NCBI RefSeq assembly: GCF_900103615.1
Contig: NZ_FNGW01000005.1
Span: forward strand, 1-64,000
Direction of reading: 5' to 3'
Length of the DNA stretch: 64,000 nucleotides
DNA from: Romboutsia lituseburensis DSM 797
Lineage (GTDB): Bacteria; Bacillota; Clostridia; Peptostreptococcales; Peptostreptococcaceae
This document shows, one piece after another, positions 16,939 to 26,444 of this stretch. The notes under the pieces are model-generated. The model saw nothing but the letters and a program-made list of their open reading frames with translations. It was not told the DNA's origin and did no database searches. Position numbers and translations under genes: made by a program. Each line of letters begins with the position of its first letter. Position 1 is the stretch's first letter.

Positions 16939-18123
16939 TTATTTATTTTTCATAGCTTGATCATATAATGGAGACATACTTCTTAGTCTTTCTATAACTG
17001 CTGGTAAATGTTCTATTATATAATCTATATCATCCTCAGTTGTAAAATCACCTATTGTAAGTCTAAGTGATCCATGAGCTATCTCATGTGGTAATCCTAT
17101 TGCCATTAAAACGTGTGATGGATCTAAAGATCCTGATGTACAGGCAGAACCACTAGATGCAGCTATACCTAACATGTCTAGAAGTAATAATATACCTTCT
17201 CCTTCTATAAATTCAAATGAGAAGTTAACATTACCTGGTAATCTATCATCTAAGCTACCATTTACTCTTGTATAAGGTATTTTTTCTAATATTTGATTTA
17301 TTAATTTTGCTCTTAGCTCTGTAAGGTTCTTAACATGATTTTCCATATTAGATTTTGCTATTTCAGCAGCTTTTCCATATCCTACTATTGATGGTATATT
17401 TTCAGTTCCTGCTCTTCTTCTTCTTTCTTGAGCTCCACCATGTACAAATGTGTGTAATTTTGTTCCTGTTTTTATATATAAAGCCCCTATCCCTTTAGGT
17501 CCATATATTTTATGAGAAGACATACTCATTAAATCTACATCTAATTCTTTAACATCTATAGGAATATTTCCAGCAGCTTGAACTGCATCAGTATGGAATA
17601 ATACCTTATGCTTTTTAGCGATTTTAGCTATTTCTGCTATAGGCTGTACAGTACCAATTTCATTATTTGCAAACATTATACTTATTAATATTGTATTATC
17701 TTTTATAGCAGCTTCTAGTTGTTCTAAACTAACTTTACCCTCACTATCAACATCTAAATAAGTTACTTCAAATCCGTGGTGCTTTTCTAAGTATTCACAT
17801 GTATGAAGTATACCATGATGTTCTATTTTTGATGTTATTATATGATTTCCTTTTTCTCTATGCGCAAAAGCAACTCCTTCTAACGCCCAGTTATCACTTT
17901 CTGTTCCACCTGCTGTGAAATATATTTCACTTGGTTTAGCATTTACAAGATTTGCTACTTGTTCTCTAGCTTTATCTAAAGCATTTTTTGCTTCTCTTCC
18001 GAATGTATGAAAACTAGATGCATTTCCAAAATAATCTGTTAAATATGGCATCATTGCATCTAATACTTCTTTTTTAACAGGAGTTGTCGCAGAATAATCC
18101 ATATATAATCTTCTTTTTTCCAT
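16939..18123 (-). CDS. iscS: Cysteine desulfurase IscS
   Basis: A 394-residue PLP enzyme that removes sulfur from cysteine for Fe-S clusters and tRNA thiolation. It begins YMDYSATTP. The PLP Lys lies in SSHKIYGPKGIGALYI near residue 203. The persulfide-forming Cys is in the loop SSGSACTSGSLDPSHVL near residue 325, the long-loop group I form. GTE(S/N) motifs (TAGGTESDNWALEG, AGTENIP) bind the cofactor and partner. The start ATG at 18123 has GGGAG. It is 17 bases from the iscR stop and they are almost certainly cotranscribed. Confidence 0.96.
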   Translation of the reverse strand: MEKRRLYMDYSATTPVKKEVLDAMMPYLTDYFGNASSFHTFGREAKNALDKAREQVANLVNAKPSEIYFTAGGTESDNWALEGVAFAHREKGNHIITSKIEHHGILHTCEYLEKHHGFEVTYLDVDSEGKVSLEQLEAAIKDNTILISIMFANNEIGTVQPIAEIAKIAKKHKVLFHTDAVQAAGNIPIDVKELDVDLMSMSSHKIYGPKGIGALYIKTGTKLHTFVHGGAQERRRRAGTENIPSIVGYGKAAEIAKSNMENHVKNLTELRAKLINQILEKIPYTRVNGSLDDRLPGNVNFSFEFIEGEGILLLLDMLGIAASSGSACTSGSLDPSHVLMAIGLPHEIAHGSLRLTIGDFTTEDDIDYIIEHLPAVIERLRSMSPLYDQAMKNK

Positions 18124-18140
18124 TTCTATCGTCTCCCTAT

Positions 18141-18590
18141 CTACTTTATAATTAAATTTGTTATATCATTTTCTAGTTTGTTTTTATTGTAGTCATTTAT
18201 CATGTCTTGAAGAGTAATAGAGTGTATTACATCCTCTATTCCCTTTTTCATTCTTTCCCAAACTACTTTCGTTACACATACGTCTGAATTTTCACATATA
18301 TCTTCATCTAATACACAATCTGATAAAGATACTGGACCTTCTAAAACTACTAGTATATCACCTACAGTAATATCTTTAGGTTCTTTAGCTAATAGATACC
18401 CTCCTTGAGCACCTCTTACACTTTTAACTAGTCCAGATTTTTTCAAAGACGAAAATATTTGTTCTAAATATTGGTCAGAGATACTTTGCTTTTTAGCAAT
18501 ATATTTTAAGGGTACAGGACCACTTTCTTGATTTAATGACAATTCAAACATAGCCTTAAGTCCATACCTACCTTTAGTCGATAGTTTCAT
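18141..18590 (-). CDS. iscR: Rrf2-family Fe-S regulator IscR
   Basis: A 149-residue Rrf2 winged-helix protein. MKLSTKGRYGLKAM and the recognition helix region (SISDQYLEQIF, VRGAQGGYLL) are typical. Three Cys at 92, 99 and 105 match the [2Fe-2S] ligands of IscR-type members. It probably senses Fe-S status and represses its own operon. The start ATG at 18590 has AAGGGTG. The palindrome and promoter just upstream support autoregulation. Confidence 0.9.
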   Translation of the reverse strand: MKLSTKGRYGLKAMFELSLNQESGPVPLKYIAKKQSISDQYLEQIFSSLKKSGLVKSVRGAQGGYLLAKEPKDITVGDILVVLEGPVSLSDCVLDEDICENSDVCVTKVVWERMKKGIEDVIHSITLQDMINDYNKNKLENDITNLIIK

Positions 18591-18620
18591 ATTTTATCAC
18601 CCTTCACTTTGAAATCTAAT

Positions 18621-18638
18621 CCTTACTAAATTAGTAGG
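18621..18638 (-). promoter_or_regulatory. Candidate IscR operator in the iscR leader
   Basis: A near-perfect palindrome, CCTACTAATTTAGTAAGG on the minus strand, about 30 bases before the start codon. A related sequence, AATTAGTAGGAT, lies in the promoter spacer (18676-18665). The paired copies around the promoter fit repressor binding. Confidence 0.6.
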
Positions 18639-18654
18639 AATTATCTTCAATATC

Positions 18655-18683
18655 ATTTTATGATATCCTACTAATTTTGTCAA
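18655..18683 (-). promoter_or_regulatory. Promoter of the iscR-iscS-iscU operon
   Basis: On the minus strand, perfect TTGACA (18683-18678), 17 bp, TAAAAT (18660-18655). The spacer carries an IscR-like half-site. Confidence 0.75.
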
Positions 18684-18829
18684 CATTAAATCCATACTAT
18701 TTTACTAGGTTTTAAATTCATAGATATTTTACTTATTTTTTCACTGACTTATTATACTTAGTTTCATTTAATTTATACCAACTTAATAGGTTCTTAAACA
18801 TAAAATTACACTTTCTAAATCAGTTTCAT

Positions 18830-18875
18830 AAAAAATAACTCTTTCTATTTATATAAATAGAAAGAGTTATTTTTT
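18830..18875 (-). terminator. Intrinsic terminator after the ROK glucokinase
   Basis: A 46-bp palindromic stem (AATAACTCTTTCTATTTAT and its complement) with A- and T-runs at both ends; it overlaps the glcK stop. Confidence 0.88.
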
Positions 18876-19806
18876 AAAGAGCAGATGCTCCTAAAATCCC
18901 TGCATCATTTTTAAATTCTGCAATTACTATATCTCCTATATTTCCCTCTTTAAATGGAAGATGTTTTTTAACTTTATCATTTAGCCCATTAAGCATTATA
19001 TCACTAGCATTTGAAACTCCTCCGCCTATAGATATAACCTGAGGATCTATAAAATTAACTATGTTAGCAAGCCCCATAGCTAAGTATTTTTTAAATCTAT
19101 CTACAACTTCGATTGCAACGCTATCATCTTCTCTATATGCATCAAATACCATTTTAGCTGTTATATTATTTAAATTACCTTCTGCATATTCAATTATTTT
19201 TGTTGTTTTGCCTTCTTCAGCTAATTTTTGAGCATACTTTATTATAGCAGTTGCTGAGCAAAACGTTTCAAAACATCCATTATTCCCACAATTACAATCA
19301 AAGTAATTCGTAGATAACATCATATGACCGATTTCAGCACCTATACCATTAGCACCTGTTATAAGCTTACCATTTATAATAATACCTCCGCCTATTCCAG
19401 TTCCTAGCGTTATCATAACTCCACTTTCATAACCCCTCATACTTCCATACGAAAATTCAGCAAGTGCTGCTACATTAGCATCATTACCTATCGAAACCTT
19501 AGTCCCTTTAAATTTTTCTTCTAAAATTGGAACTATTAAAGAATTTTTTAATCCTAAATTCACACAAGTTACAGCCCCCTCATTTGTAACTACGCCAGGT
19601 ATACCTATACCTATATTACTTACAGATTTAATATCTATATTATTTTGAGATAGAATATCTTCAACTAAATCAGCTATATCTTGAGATAATCCTTCAACCC
19701 CACGTTCACAATTTGTTTCTTTGCTCATTTTGCTAATTATCTGACCATCTTTTACGATTCCAGCTTTTATACTCATTCCACCTACATCTATTCCTATTTT
19801 ATACAT
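18874..19806 (-). CDS. glcK: ROK-family glucokinase
   Basis: A 310-residue sugar kinase; glucose is the likely substrate. The ATP-binding phosphate loop GIDVGGMSIKAG is at residues 5-16. The catalytic Asp is in IGNDANVAALAE near residue 107. The ROK zinc motif is GHMM..CNCGNNGCFETFCSA (residues 161-185). The C-terminal ISIGGGVSNA is also conserved. Other ROK kinases (fructo- or N-acetylmannosamine kinase) share this layout, so the sugar is inferred. The start ATG at 19806 has AGGAGGAG. It is a single gene between two terminators. Confidence 0.88.
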   Translation of the reverse strand: MYKIGIDVGGMSIKAGIVKDGQIISKMSKETNCERGVEGLSQDIADLVEDILSQNNIDIKSVSNIGIGIPGVVTNEGAVTCVNLGLKNSLIVPILEEKFKGTKVSIGNDANVAALAEFSYGSMRGYESGVMITLGTGIGGGIIINGKLITGANGIGAEIGHMMLSTNYFDCNCGNNGCFETFCSATAIIKYAQKLAEEGKTTKIIEYAEGNLNNITAKMVFDAYREDDSVAIEVVDRFKKYLAMGLANIVNFIDPQVISIGGGVSNASDIMLNGLNDKVKKHLPFKEGNIGDIVIAEFKNDAGILGASAL

Positions 19807-19920
19807 AATCTCCTCCTAAAATTTCCCTAATTATTTATCGATATGTTGTTTAAAAAAAATGTTTTCTACAACATATAAAATTATACCTTATATAGATATT
19901 TTTTTCACTAAATTTTAAAC

Positions 19921-19965
19921 AAAAAAATAAAGCACTAAAACATAAGTTTTGTGCTTTATTTTTAT
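19921..19965 (-). terminator. Intrinsic terminator after the GNAT gene
   Basis: Stem AATAAAGCAC..AAAAC with its complement and a 4-base loop, bordered by A- and T-runs, 14 bases beyond the stop. Confidence 0.82.
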
Positions 19966-19978
19966 TTAAATTTCACAA

Positions 19979-20749
19979 TTATCTATAGCAAATACTCCAC
20001 TTTCCTAACTCTTTAAATCCTATTTTTTTATATATCTTGCCCGCTTGTTGGTTATCATAAAATAAACAAGGTATTTTATTCTCACCCAAAAGTTCTTTGC
20101 ATATTTTTATTATACATCTAGTAGCATATCCATTATTCCTATAATCCGGATGAGTTCCTACACCAACAATCATTGCATGAGTATGATTTTCAGACGTACT
20201 TTTAGCCATCGCAACTACTTGTCTGTTAATTTCTACACAATATCCTCTTCCTGATTTTAAACCATTTTTGATATTTTCTGCACTAGTTATTTCAAACTCT
20301 TCTATAGATTCATATAACCTTACTACTTTATTTATATTTCCAAATCTTATTTTCTTTATTTTAACTTTCATTTCATTTTCGTTTAAATCATTCATATTTT
20401 CAAGTTTACAAAAATTAACAATCCTTTTTTTGCTTAAATTAAGTTTTGATTCTAGCGCCTCAATACACCATGTTTTCCCACTTATTTCACTATAATTCAA
20501 TCTATTTATAATTTTGGCAAATGCACTAACATCAAATATATCATAAGAATAAAATGTTAAAAACTCAAAGTATTTCACTAACACCCCTTCTATGCAACCA
20601 TTATTTTTTATATTCCCCCATATATTAAAAAAGTAATTATCATAACCATACCTTTCTATGTCACCTATTATAAGTAAATTAAATTCTGGTTCTTTGTTTA
20701 AATACTCCATAAGCTCATTGTGATGGCTATTATCTAGCTTTACAATCAT
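19979..20749 (-). CDS. GNAT-family N-acetyltransferase
   Basis: A 256-residue protein with a C-terminal GNAT fold (about residues 130-256). The acetyl-CoA loop is in VGTHPDYRNNGYATRCI near residue 203, and a late GKIYKKIGFKELG strand follows. The N-terminal half (about 1-125) is a second, diverged region starting with a helix rich in charged residues, similar to the two-domain arrangement of some GNATs. The acceptor is unknown. The longer frame starts at 20776, but GGGGGAAG is 4-12 bases before the ATG at 20749, so that start is used. It is a single-gene unit. Confidence 0.8.
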   Translation of the reverse strand: MIVKLDNSHHNELMEYLNKEPEFNLLIIGDIERYGYDNYFFNIWGNIKNNGCIEGVLVKYFEFLTFYSYDIFDVSAFAKIINRLNYSEISGKTWCIEALESKLNLSKKRIVNFCKLENMNDLNENEMKVKIKKIRFGNINKVVRLYESIEEFEITSAENIKNGLKSGRGYCVEINRQVVAMAKSTSENHTHAMIVGVGTHPDYRNNGYATRCIIKICKELLGENKIPCLFYDNQQAGKIYKKIGFKELGKWSICYR

Positions 20750-20891
20750 AAAACTTCCCCCTGATATAAAATTCAAAATTTAAACTCTACCTCAACTTTT
20801 ATAATTTAAATTGTGTATTTTAAGTTTTATAATATTTTATTAATAATCTACAGTCATTTATGAATATTTTTATATTATCTTTTTTATTATT

Positions 20892-22157
20892 TTAATTGCT
20901 TTCATTTAAATATTGCAAATATTTTTTTATATTTTGTTCTGTTTTATTATTTTGTGGTTTATAATACTCACTGTTTTTTATGTTATCTGGTAAGTATTGT
21001 TGTTTAATATAATTATTTTTAAAATCATGAGGATATTTATATTCTAAACCTCTTCCTAAATCTTTAGCTCCTTTATAATGTGCATCTTTTATGTGATTTG
21101 GTATATCCATGATAAATTCATTTTCTAACTCATCTAAAGCATTTGATATGGCTAAATACGCTGAGTTAGACTTTGGTGATGTAGCTAAAAGGAGTGTCGC
21201 TTGTGCTAAAGGTATCTTAGCTTCAGGAAATCCAATTTGCATTGCACTATCTACGCATGCTTTTACAATAACTATAGCATTTGGATAAGCTAGCCCTACA
21301 TCTTCACTTGCTATAACTAAAAGCCTTCTACAGATACTTATCAAGTCTTCCCCTTTTATAAGCCTCGCTAAATAATGTATTGCAGCTTGTGGATCACTAC
21401 CTCTTATAGATTTTTGAAATGCACTCAATATATCGTAATGACTATCTCCATCTCTATCATAATTTAGTATTTTATTAAATGTATTTTTCTTTACATTTTC
21501 AGGTGTAATATCTACAATGTTATTTACGTTAGGTCTTGTTGAATAAACAACCATTTCTAATGTATTTAGAGCCTTTCTCATATCTCCATCACTTACTCTA
21601 GCTATATCCATTAATGCATCTTCCGTATAATTTATATCTATATAACTATCTTCTTTTAAAATTTCTACTGCTCGTTTTAATCCTCTTGCGATTTCTATAT
21701 CACTTATTGGTTTAAATTCAAATATACTAGATCTACTTAAAAGAGCTTTATATACATAATGGTAAGGATTCTCTGTGGTACTTGCTATTAAAGTTATTTT
21801 ACCATTTTCCATAAACTCTAATATAGATTGTTGTTGTTTTTTATTAAAGCTTTGTATTTCATCTATATACAATAAAATGCCACCTAGGCTGTTTATAGTG
21901 TCGAGTTGAGATATAACTTTTTTAACATCATCCAAAGATGAATTTGTTGCATTTATCTTATAAAAATTTTTATTACTCTCCTTAGCTATTATTTCTGCTA
22001 TAGTTGTTTTACCAACCCCAGGAGGACCAAAAAATATCATATTAGGCAAAAAAGATGATTTAATTATTCTATTTAAAATTTTATCATTCCCGATAATATG
22101 GCTTTGTCCCACTACCTCATCTATATTTGTTGGCCTTATTTTATCAGCTAAAGGCAT
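20892..22157 (-). CDS. rarA: Replication-associated recombination protein A (RarA/MgsA AAA ATPase)
   Basis: A 421-residue AAA+ ATPase related to clamp loaders. It acts at stalled replication forks. Walker A is GPPGVGKTTIAE near residue 44, Walker B is LLYIDEIQSFNKKQQ near residue 94, and STTENPYH is the sensor 1 segment. The C-terminal tetramerisation part includes IRGSDPQAAIHYLARLI and the KDLGRGLEYKYPHDF signature. The start ATG at 22157 has GGAGTGAT. A terminator separates it from upstream codY. Confidence 0.93.
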   Translation of the reverse strand: MPLADKIRPTNIDEVVGQSHIIGNDKILNRIIKSSFLPNMIFFGPPGVGKTTIAEIIAKESNKNFYKINATNSSLDDVKKVISQLDTINSLGGILLYIDEIQSFNKKQQQSILEFMENGKITLIASTTENPYHYVYKALLSRSSIFEFKPISDIEIARGLKRAVEILKEDSYIDINYTEDALMDIARVSDGDMRKALNTLEMVVYSTRPNVNNIVDITPENVKKNTFNKILNYDRDGDSHYDILSAFQKSIRGSDPQAAIHYLARLIKGEDLISICRRLLVIASEDVGLAYPNAIVIVKACVDSAMQIGFPEAKIPLAQATLLLATSPKSNSAYLAISNALDELENEFIMDIPNHIKDAHYKGAKDLGRGLEYKYPHDFKNNYIKQQYLPDNIKNSEYYKPQNNKTEQNIKKYLQYLNESN

Positions 22158-22201
22158 AATATCACTCCTTTAATTTTTCTGAAAAATCATAACAATGAAA
22201 T

Positions 22202-22234
22202 AAAAGGTATCTATATTTATATAGATACCTTTTT
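22202..22234 (-). terminator. Intrinsic terminator after codY
   Basis: Perfect 15-bp arms AAAAGGTATCTATAT / ATATAGATACCTTTT with a 2-base loop and T-run. Confidence 0.85.
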
Positions 22235-22251
22235 ATAAAAATTTGCATTTA

Positions 22252-23037
22252 TTAATGATTATTCTTTATTTTGTTTAATTCGTCTATAAGTTTATCGTTA
22301 AGTATCTTTATATGTGTACCCTTCATTCCTAAAGATCTCGATTCTATAACTCCAGCACTTTCAAATTTTCTTAATGCATTTACTATAACAGATCTAGTTA
22401 TACCAACTCTATCAGCTATCTTGCTAGCAACAAGTAAGCCTTCTCTTCCATCTAGTTCTTCAAATATATGCTCTACAGCTTCTAATTCAGAATAAGATAA
22501 AGTTCCTATAGCCATTTGAACTACAGCTTTTCTTCTCATTTCTTCTTCTAATTCTTCACCTATTGCTCTTAATATTTCAAGACCGACAACGGTTGCACTA
22601 TACTCAGCTATAACTAAATCATCATCTGTGAAAAGTTCATCATATCTTGATAAAACTAAAGTTCCTAATCTTTGACCACTACCTAATATAGGTACTATAG
22701 TAGTGTTTTTATGAGTTCTATCTCTCTCATCTGGGAATAAATTTAATAAATCATCTCCAGTTAAATTTTCTTTAGTTTCAGATATTTTTAACATATTTTT
22801 AGTGTATTCTTCTGGAAACTTCTTTTGCTTTGTATTTTCTTCAACAACAACCGAGCTGTCCATTTCATCATGAAGATATAATCCTAATACTTTCCCTTTA
22901 GAACTTAAAATATATGTATTAGCATTTAAAACTTCTCCTAATGATCCAGCTAATAAATCAAAAGACACATTACTTCCACCACTTGTTTGTAGTGTTTTAT
23001 TTATCTTTCTCGTTTTTTGTAATACTTCACTTGCCAT
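22252..23037 (-). CDS. codY: GTP- and branched-chain amino acid-sensing global regulator CodY
   Basis: A 261-residue CodY, the usual length. The N-terminal GAF domain binds Ile, Leu and Val and runs to about residue 155. The C-terminal winged helix-turn-helix includes [20 protein letters not shown] near residue 200, with [13 protein letters not shown] after it. CodY represses nutrient and virulence genes when GTP and branched-chain amino acids are high. brnQ in this window is a plausible target, but I saw no clear CodY box. The start ATG at 23037 has AGGAGATG. It lies right after topA. Confidence 0.96.
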   Translation of the reverse strand: MASEVLQKTRKINKTLQTSGGSNVSFDLLAGSLGEVLNANTYILSSKGKVLGLYLHDEMDSSVVVEENTKQKKFPEEYTKNMLKISETKENLTGDDLLNLFPDERDRTHKNTTIVPILGSGQRLGTLVLSRYDELFTDDDLVIAEYSATVVGLEILRAIGEELEEEMRRKAVVQMAIGTLSYSELEAVEHIFEELDGREGLLVASKIADRVGITRSVIVNALRKFESAGVIESRSLGMKGTHIKILNDKLIDELNKIKNNH

Positions 23038-23185
23038 TTATAATTCATCTCCTCATGTAAATTAGCCTTCTAAGCTTATATATTCACATCTATCTATTTA
23101 AATATTTTCCCTACATTGTACTAATTGTGCAATTGCAATCTTATCACAATTTTACCCCTTTTTCAATACAATATCTGTTATTTTT

Positions 23186-25303
23186 CTAATTTTCGATATT
23201 TTCTTTCACTGATTCATCTTTAGCCTCTAATTCATCATCTTTTCCATGCTGTTTGTGGCATTCTTTATCTGAACAAATTATCTTTGTATCACTCTTTGTT
23301 ACCTTTTCTATCATATATGATCCACAATGCTTACAAGTATCACCTGTAGGCTTATTCCATGCTACAAAATCACATTCTGGGTAATTAGAACATCCATAAA
23401 AGGCCTTGCCCCTTTTAGACTTTCTAAGTATTATATCTCCATCATGACACTTTGGACATTTTACACCTATTTTGTTAACCAATGGTTTAGTAGTTTTACA
23501 TTCTGGATAATTTTTGCAAGCCATAAATTTTCCAAATCTACCATACTTAATAACCATGTTTTCTCCACAGTTTTCACAAATTTCATCAGTTTCTTCATCC
23601 ATATTTATTTTTTCTATACTTTCCTTAGCTATCTCTATAGCTTCTTTTAATGGTTCATATGCTTCTGAAACAACTTGCTTCCACTCTATACTTCCTTCTT
23701 CAATTTCATCTAATTTATTTTCCATTTGAGCCGTAAAATCAACATCTATAAATTTTTGGAAGTTATTCTCTAATATTTCAGTTACTATTATACCAAGTTC
23801 TGTAGGACATAAACTAGTGCCTTGCTTTTCAACATATTCTCTATTTAATATAGTTGCAATTGTTGGAGCGTAAGTACTTGGTCTACCTATACCTAATTCT
23901 TCTAATGTTTTAACTAAACTTGCCTCTGTGAATCTTGCAGGTGGCTGAGTAAAATGTTGGTTAGGTAATATATCTTTTACATCTAAAATATCCCCTTCAT
24001 TTATAGCAGGAAGTATTCTATCTTCTCTATCAGTAAAGTTATATATTTTCGTATATCCATCAAATTTCATCTTTGAACCAGTAGCTTTAAATGTATATTC
24101 TCCTATTTTACATTCTAGATTTAAAATATCAAATACAGAGTCTTCCATTTGACTTGCAACAAACCTTCTCCATATTAAATTATACAGTTTATACTGATCT
24201 CTAGTTAAATAGCTTTTTATACTATCAGGTGTTTTATCTACATATGTCGGTCTAATAGCCTCATGTGCATCTTGAACTTTTTTAGTCTCTTTTTTTTCTT
24301 TTTTTTCATTTGCATTTTTATAGTAGTTTTCTCCTATTTCATCTAGAATATATCCTTTTGCCTTTTCCTTAGCTTCCTCAGATATTCTCTTTGAGTCAGT
24401 TCTTATATAAGAGATAAGACCTACAGTTTCTTTATCTATATCAATACCTTCATATAATTCTTGAGCTACACTCATAGTTTTCTTAGTTGTAAAAGATAAC
24501 TTATTTGCAGCTTCTTGTTGTAGCATACTTGTTGTAAATGGTTTAGGAGCTGATTTTCTTCTTGATTTAGATTCTATGGATACTACATCTAAACTCTTAT
24601 TCTCTATATCTTTTAAGATTTTATTTACAGTTTCCTCATTTTCTATTTCTACTTTTTCGCTACCTTTACCATAAAACTTTAAACTTATATCTTCATCAGA
24701 ATTGGTTTTAGCTTCTAGCTCTATTGTCCAATACTCCTTAGGAATAAATGCTTTTATCTCTTTCTCTCTATCACATATTAGCTTTGTAGTTACAGACTGA
24801 ACTCTACCTGCACTAAGCCCTTTTCTTACCTTTTGCCATAGTATTGGACTTATTTGATATCCTAATAATCTATCTAATACTCTTCTAGCTTGCTGTGCAT
24901 CTACTAAGCTTATATCTATATTTCTAGGGCTTTTTATCGCCTTTTTAATAGCATCTTTTGTTATTTCATTAAATTCTATCCTACAATCTTCACTTTCATC
25001 TAAACTTAATATGTGAGCTAAATGCCATGAAATAGCCTCCCCTTCTCTATCGGGGTCAGTTGCCAGATAAACTTTTTTTGATTTTTTAGCTTCTTTCTTT
25101 AACTCTTTTATTACATCGCCTTTTCCTCGTATATTAATATATTGAGGTTCGAAATTATTTTCTATATCTACACCTAACTTACTTTTAGGTAAATCTCTAA
25201 TATGTCCTACTGAAGCTTTTACAGTATAGTGACTTTTTCCTAAAAATTTTTCTATGGTTTTAGCTTTCGCAGGCGATTCCACGATGACTAATGTTTTGGC
25301 CAT
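23186..25303 (-). CDS. topA: DNA topoisomerase I
   Basis: A 705-residue type IA topoisomerase that relaxes negative supercoils. The toprim domain has LVIVESPAKAKTIEKFLG and LATDPDREGEAISWHLA. The active-site Tyr is in LISYIRTDSKRIS near residue 302. RPSTYAPTIATI is also conserved. The C-terminus holds three four-Cys zinc ribbons (CENC..CKNYPEC, CPKC..CSNYPEC, CKHC..CSDKEC) and an acidic tail. A GTG at 25312 extends the frame by three codons, but it overlaps the GGGGGTG site; the ATG at 25303 is the better start. It is 30 bases after dprA. Confidence 0.97.
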   Translation of the reverse strand: MAKTLVIVESPAKAKTIEKFLGKSHYTVKASVGHIRDLPKSKLGVDIENNFEPQYINIRGKGDVIKELKKEAKKSKKVYLATDPDREGEAISWHLAHILSLDESEDCRIEFNEITKDAIKKAIKSPRNIDISLVDAQQARRVLDRLLGYQISPILWQKVRKGLSAGRVQSVTTKLICDREKEIKAFIPKEYWTIELEAKTNSDEDISLKFYGKGSEKVEIENEETVNKILKDIENKSLDVVSIESKSRRKSAPKPFTTSMLQQEAANKLSFTTKKTMSVAQELYEGIDIDKETVGLISYIRTDSKRISEEAKEKAKGYILDEIGENYYKNANEKKEKKETKKVQDAHEAIRPTYVDKTPDSIKSYLTRDQYKLYNLIWRRFVASQMEDSVFDILNLECKIGEYTFKATGSKMKFDGYTKIYNFTDREDRILPAINEGDILDVKDILPNQHFTQPPARFTEASLVKTLEELGIGRPSTYAPTIATILNREYVEKQGTSLCPTELGIIVTEILENNFQKFIDVDFTAQMENKLDEIEEGSIEWKQVVSEAYEPLKEAIEIAKESIEKINMDEETDEICENCGENMVIKYGRFGKFMACKNYPECKTTKPLVNKIGVKCPKCHDGDIILRKSKRGKAFYGCSNYPECDFVAWNKPTGDTCKHCGSYMIEKVTKSDTKIICSDKECHKQHGKDDELEAKDESVKENIEN

Positions 25304-25332
25304 AAACCACACACCCCCACTACTTATGTTAT

Positions 25333-26433
25333 TTATACATTTAAACTGTACGTTTTATTATTCATTTCTATTAATACATCTTTTAAGACCAATTCGCTTA
25401 ATATTGCATTTACAGATTTTATTTCCATTCTAGTATTATCACAAATTTCATCTATATGCAAGACACCTTGTTTTTTTATAGTATCTATTATTTGAATACT
25501 TTCCTTATTTAAACCAGTATTTTCATAATTTTTTAAATTTTCTTCCTGTTTTATATTAAGTATTTCGTATTCATTCAAAATATCCTCTATATTATTTATA
25601 AGTATTGCACCTTCTTTTATAATCTTGTTACATCCTTCACTCATAAAAGAGTTTATATTCCCTGGTATAGCAAATACGTTTTTGCCTTGTTCTAAGGCAA
25701 AATCAACAGTAATTAAAGCTCCACTTTTTTTAGCCGCTTCCACTACAATTACTCCGTCACTTATACCACTTATTATACGATTTCTATTAGCATAATTACT
25801 TGGAAATATTTTAGAATTTATATTGTAATCAGATAATATAAGTCCTCCATCCTCTAATATTTTATTAGCTAAATAAATATTTTTTTTAGGTAATATATTA
25901 TTAACAGGTGAACCTAATACTGCTATAGTTTTACCATTACCTCCTATACAACTCATATGAGCATAAGAGTCTATCCCAATAGCTAATCCACTAATTATAT
26001 TTATTCCTAAATTTGAAAGAGATTTTCCAATTGATTTTGCACAATTTATTCCATAGGTTGTTGCTTTTCTTGAACCTACCATTGCTAAGTTAAAATTTTT
26101 ATTTACTAAACTTATATCTCCTTTATAAAATAATATACTTGGAGCATTGTGTATATATTTTAAGTTTTCAGGATAACCTTTTTCTTCAATACATATATAT
26201 TCTACATTTTCTTTTTTAAGATTATTTTTTATTTCATCTAAAAAAGTTAGACTTTTATATTTTACTATATTTTGTTTTATTTTCAAGTTTATATTTTTCA
26301 AATCATAGATTTCTTTATCACTTAAATGAATTAAAGCTTCTATATTATTTATATTTTCTTTTATTATTTGTATATTTTTATTCGTAATACCTTCTATTGA
26401 GTTCAACCATAAGTATGCATCTCTTTTATTCAT
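25333..26433 (-). CDS. dprA: DNA-processing protein DprA
   Basis: A 366-residue DprA (Smf). It loads RecA on incoming single-stranded DNA during transformation. The Rossmann-like core carries MVGSRKATTYGINCA, SGLAIGIDSYAH, AVLGSPVNNILPKKN, FPSNYANRNRIISG and VVEAAKKSGALITVDFALEQG. An N-terminal helix-hairpin region and a C-terminal winged helix (VLHIDEICDNTRMEI) flank it. The start ATG at 26433 has AAGGAGTTG. It follows comM by 11 bases, so this is a comM-dprA-topA run. Whether the organism is competent cannot be told; pilin-like genes lie elsewhere in the window. Confidence 0.94.
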   Translation of the reverse strand: MNKRDAYLWLNSIEGITNKNIQIIKENINNIEALIHLSDKEIYDLKNINLKIKQNIVKYKSLTFLDEIKNNLKKENVEYICIEEKGYPENLKYIHNAPSILFYKGDISLVNKNFNLAMVGSRKATTYGINCAKSIGKSLSNLGINIISGLAIGIDSYAHMSCIGGNGKTIAVLGSPVNNILPKKNIYLANKILEDGGLILSDYNINSKIFPSNYANRNRIISGISDGVIVVEAAKKSGALITVDFALEQGKNVFAIPGNINSFMSEGCNKIIKEGAILINNIEDILNEYEILNIKQEENLKNYENTGLNKESIQIIDTIKKQGVLHIDEICDNTRMEIKSVNAILSELVLKDVLIEMNNKTYSLNV

Positions 26434-26444
26434 TTTTCAACTCC

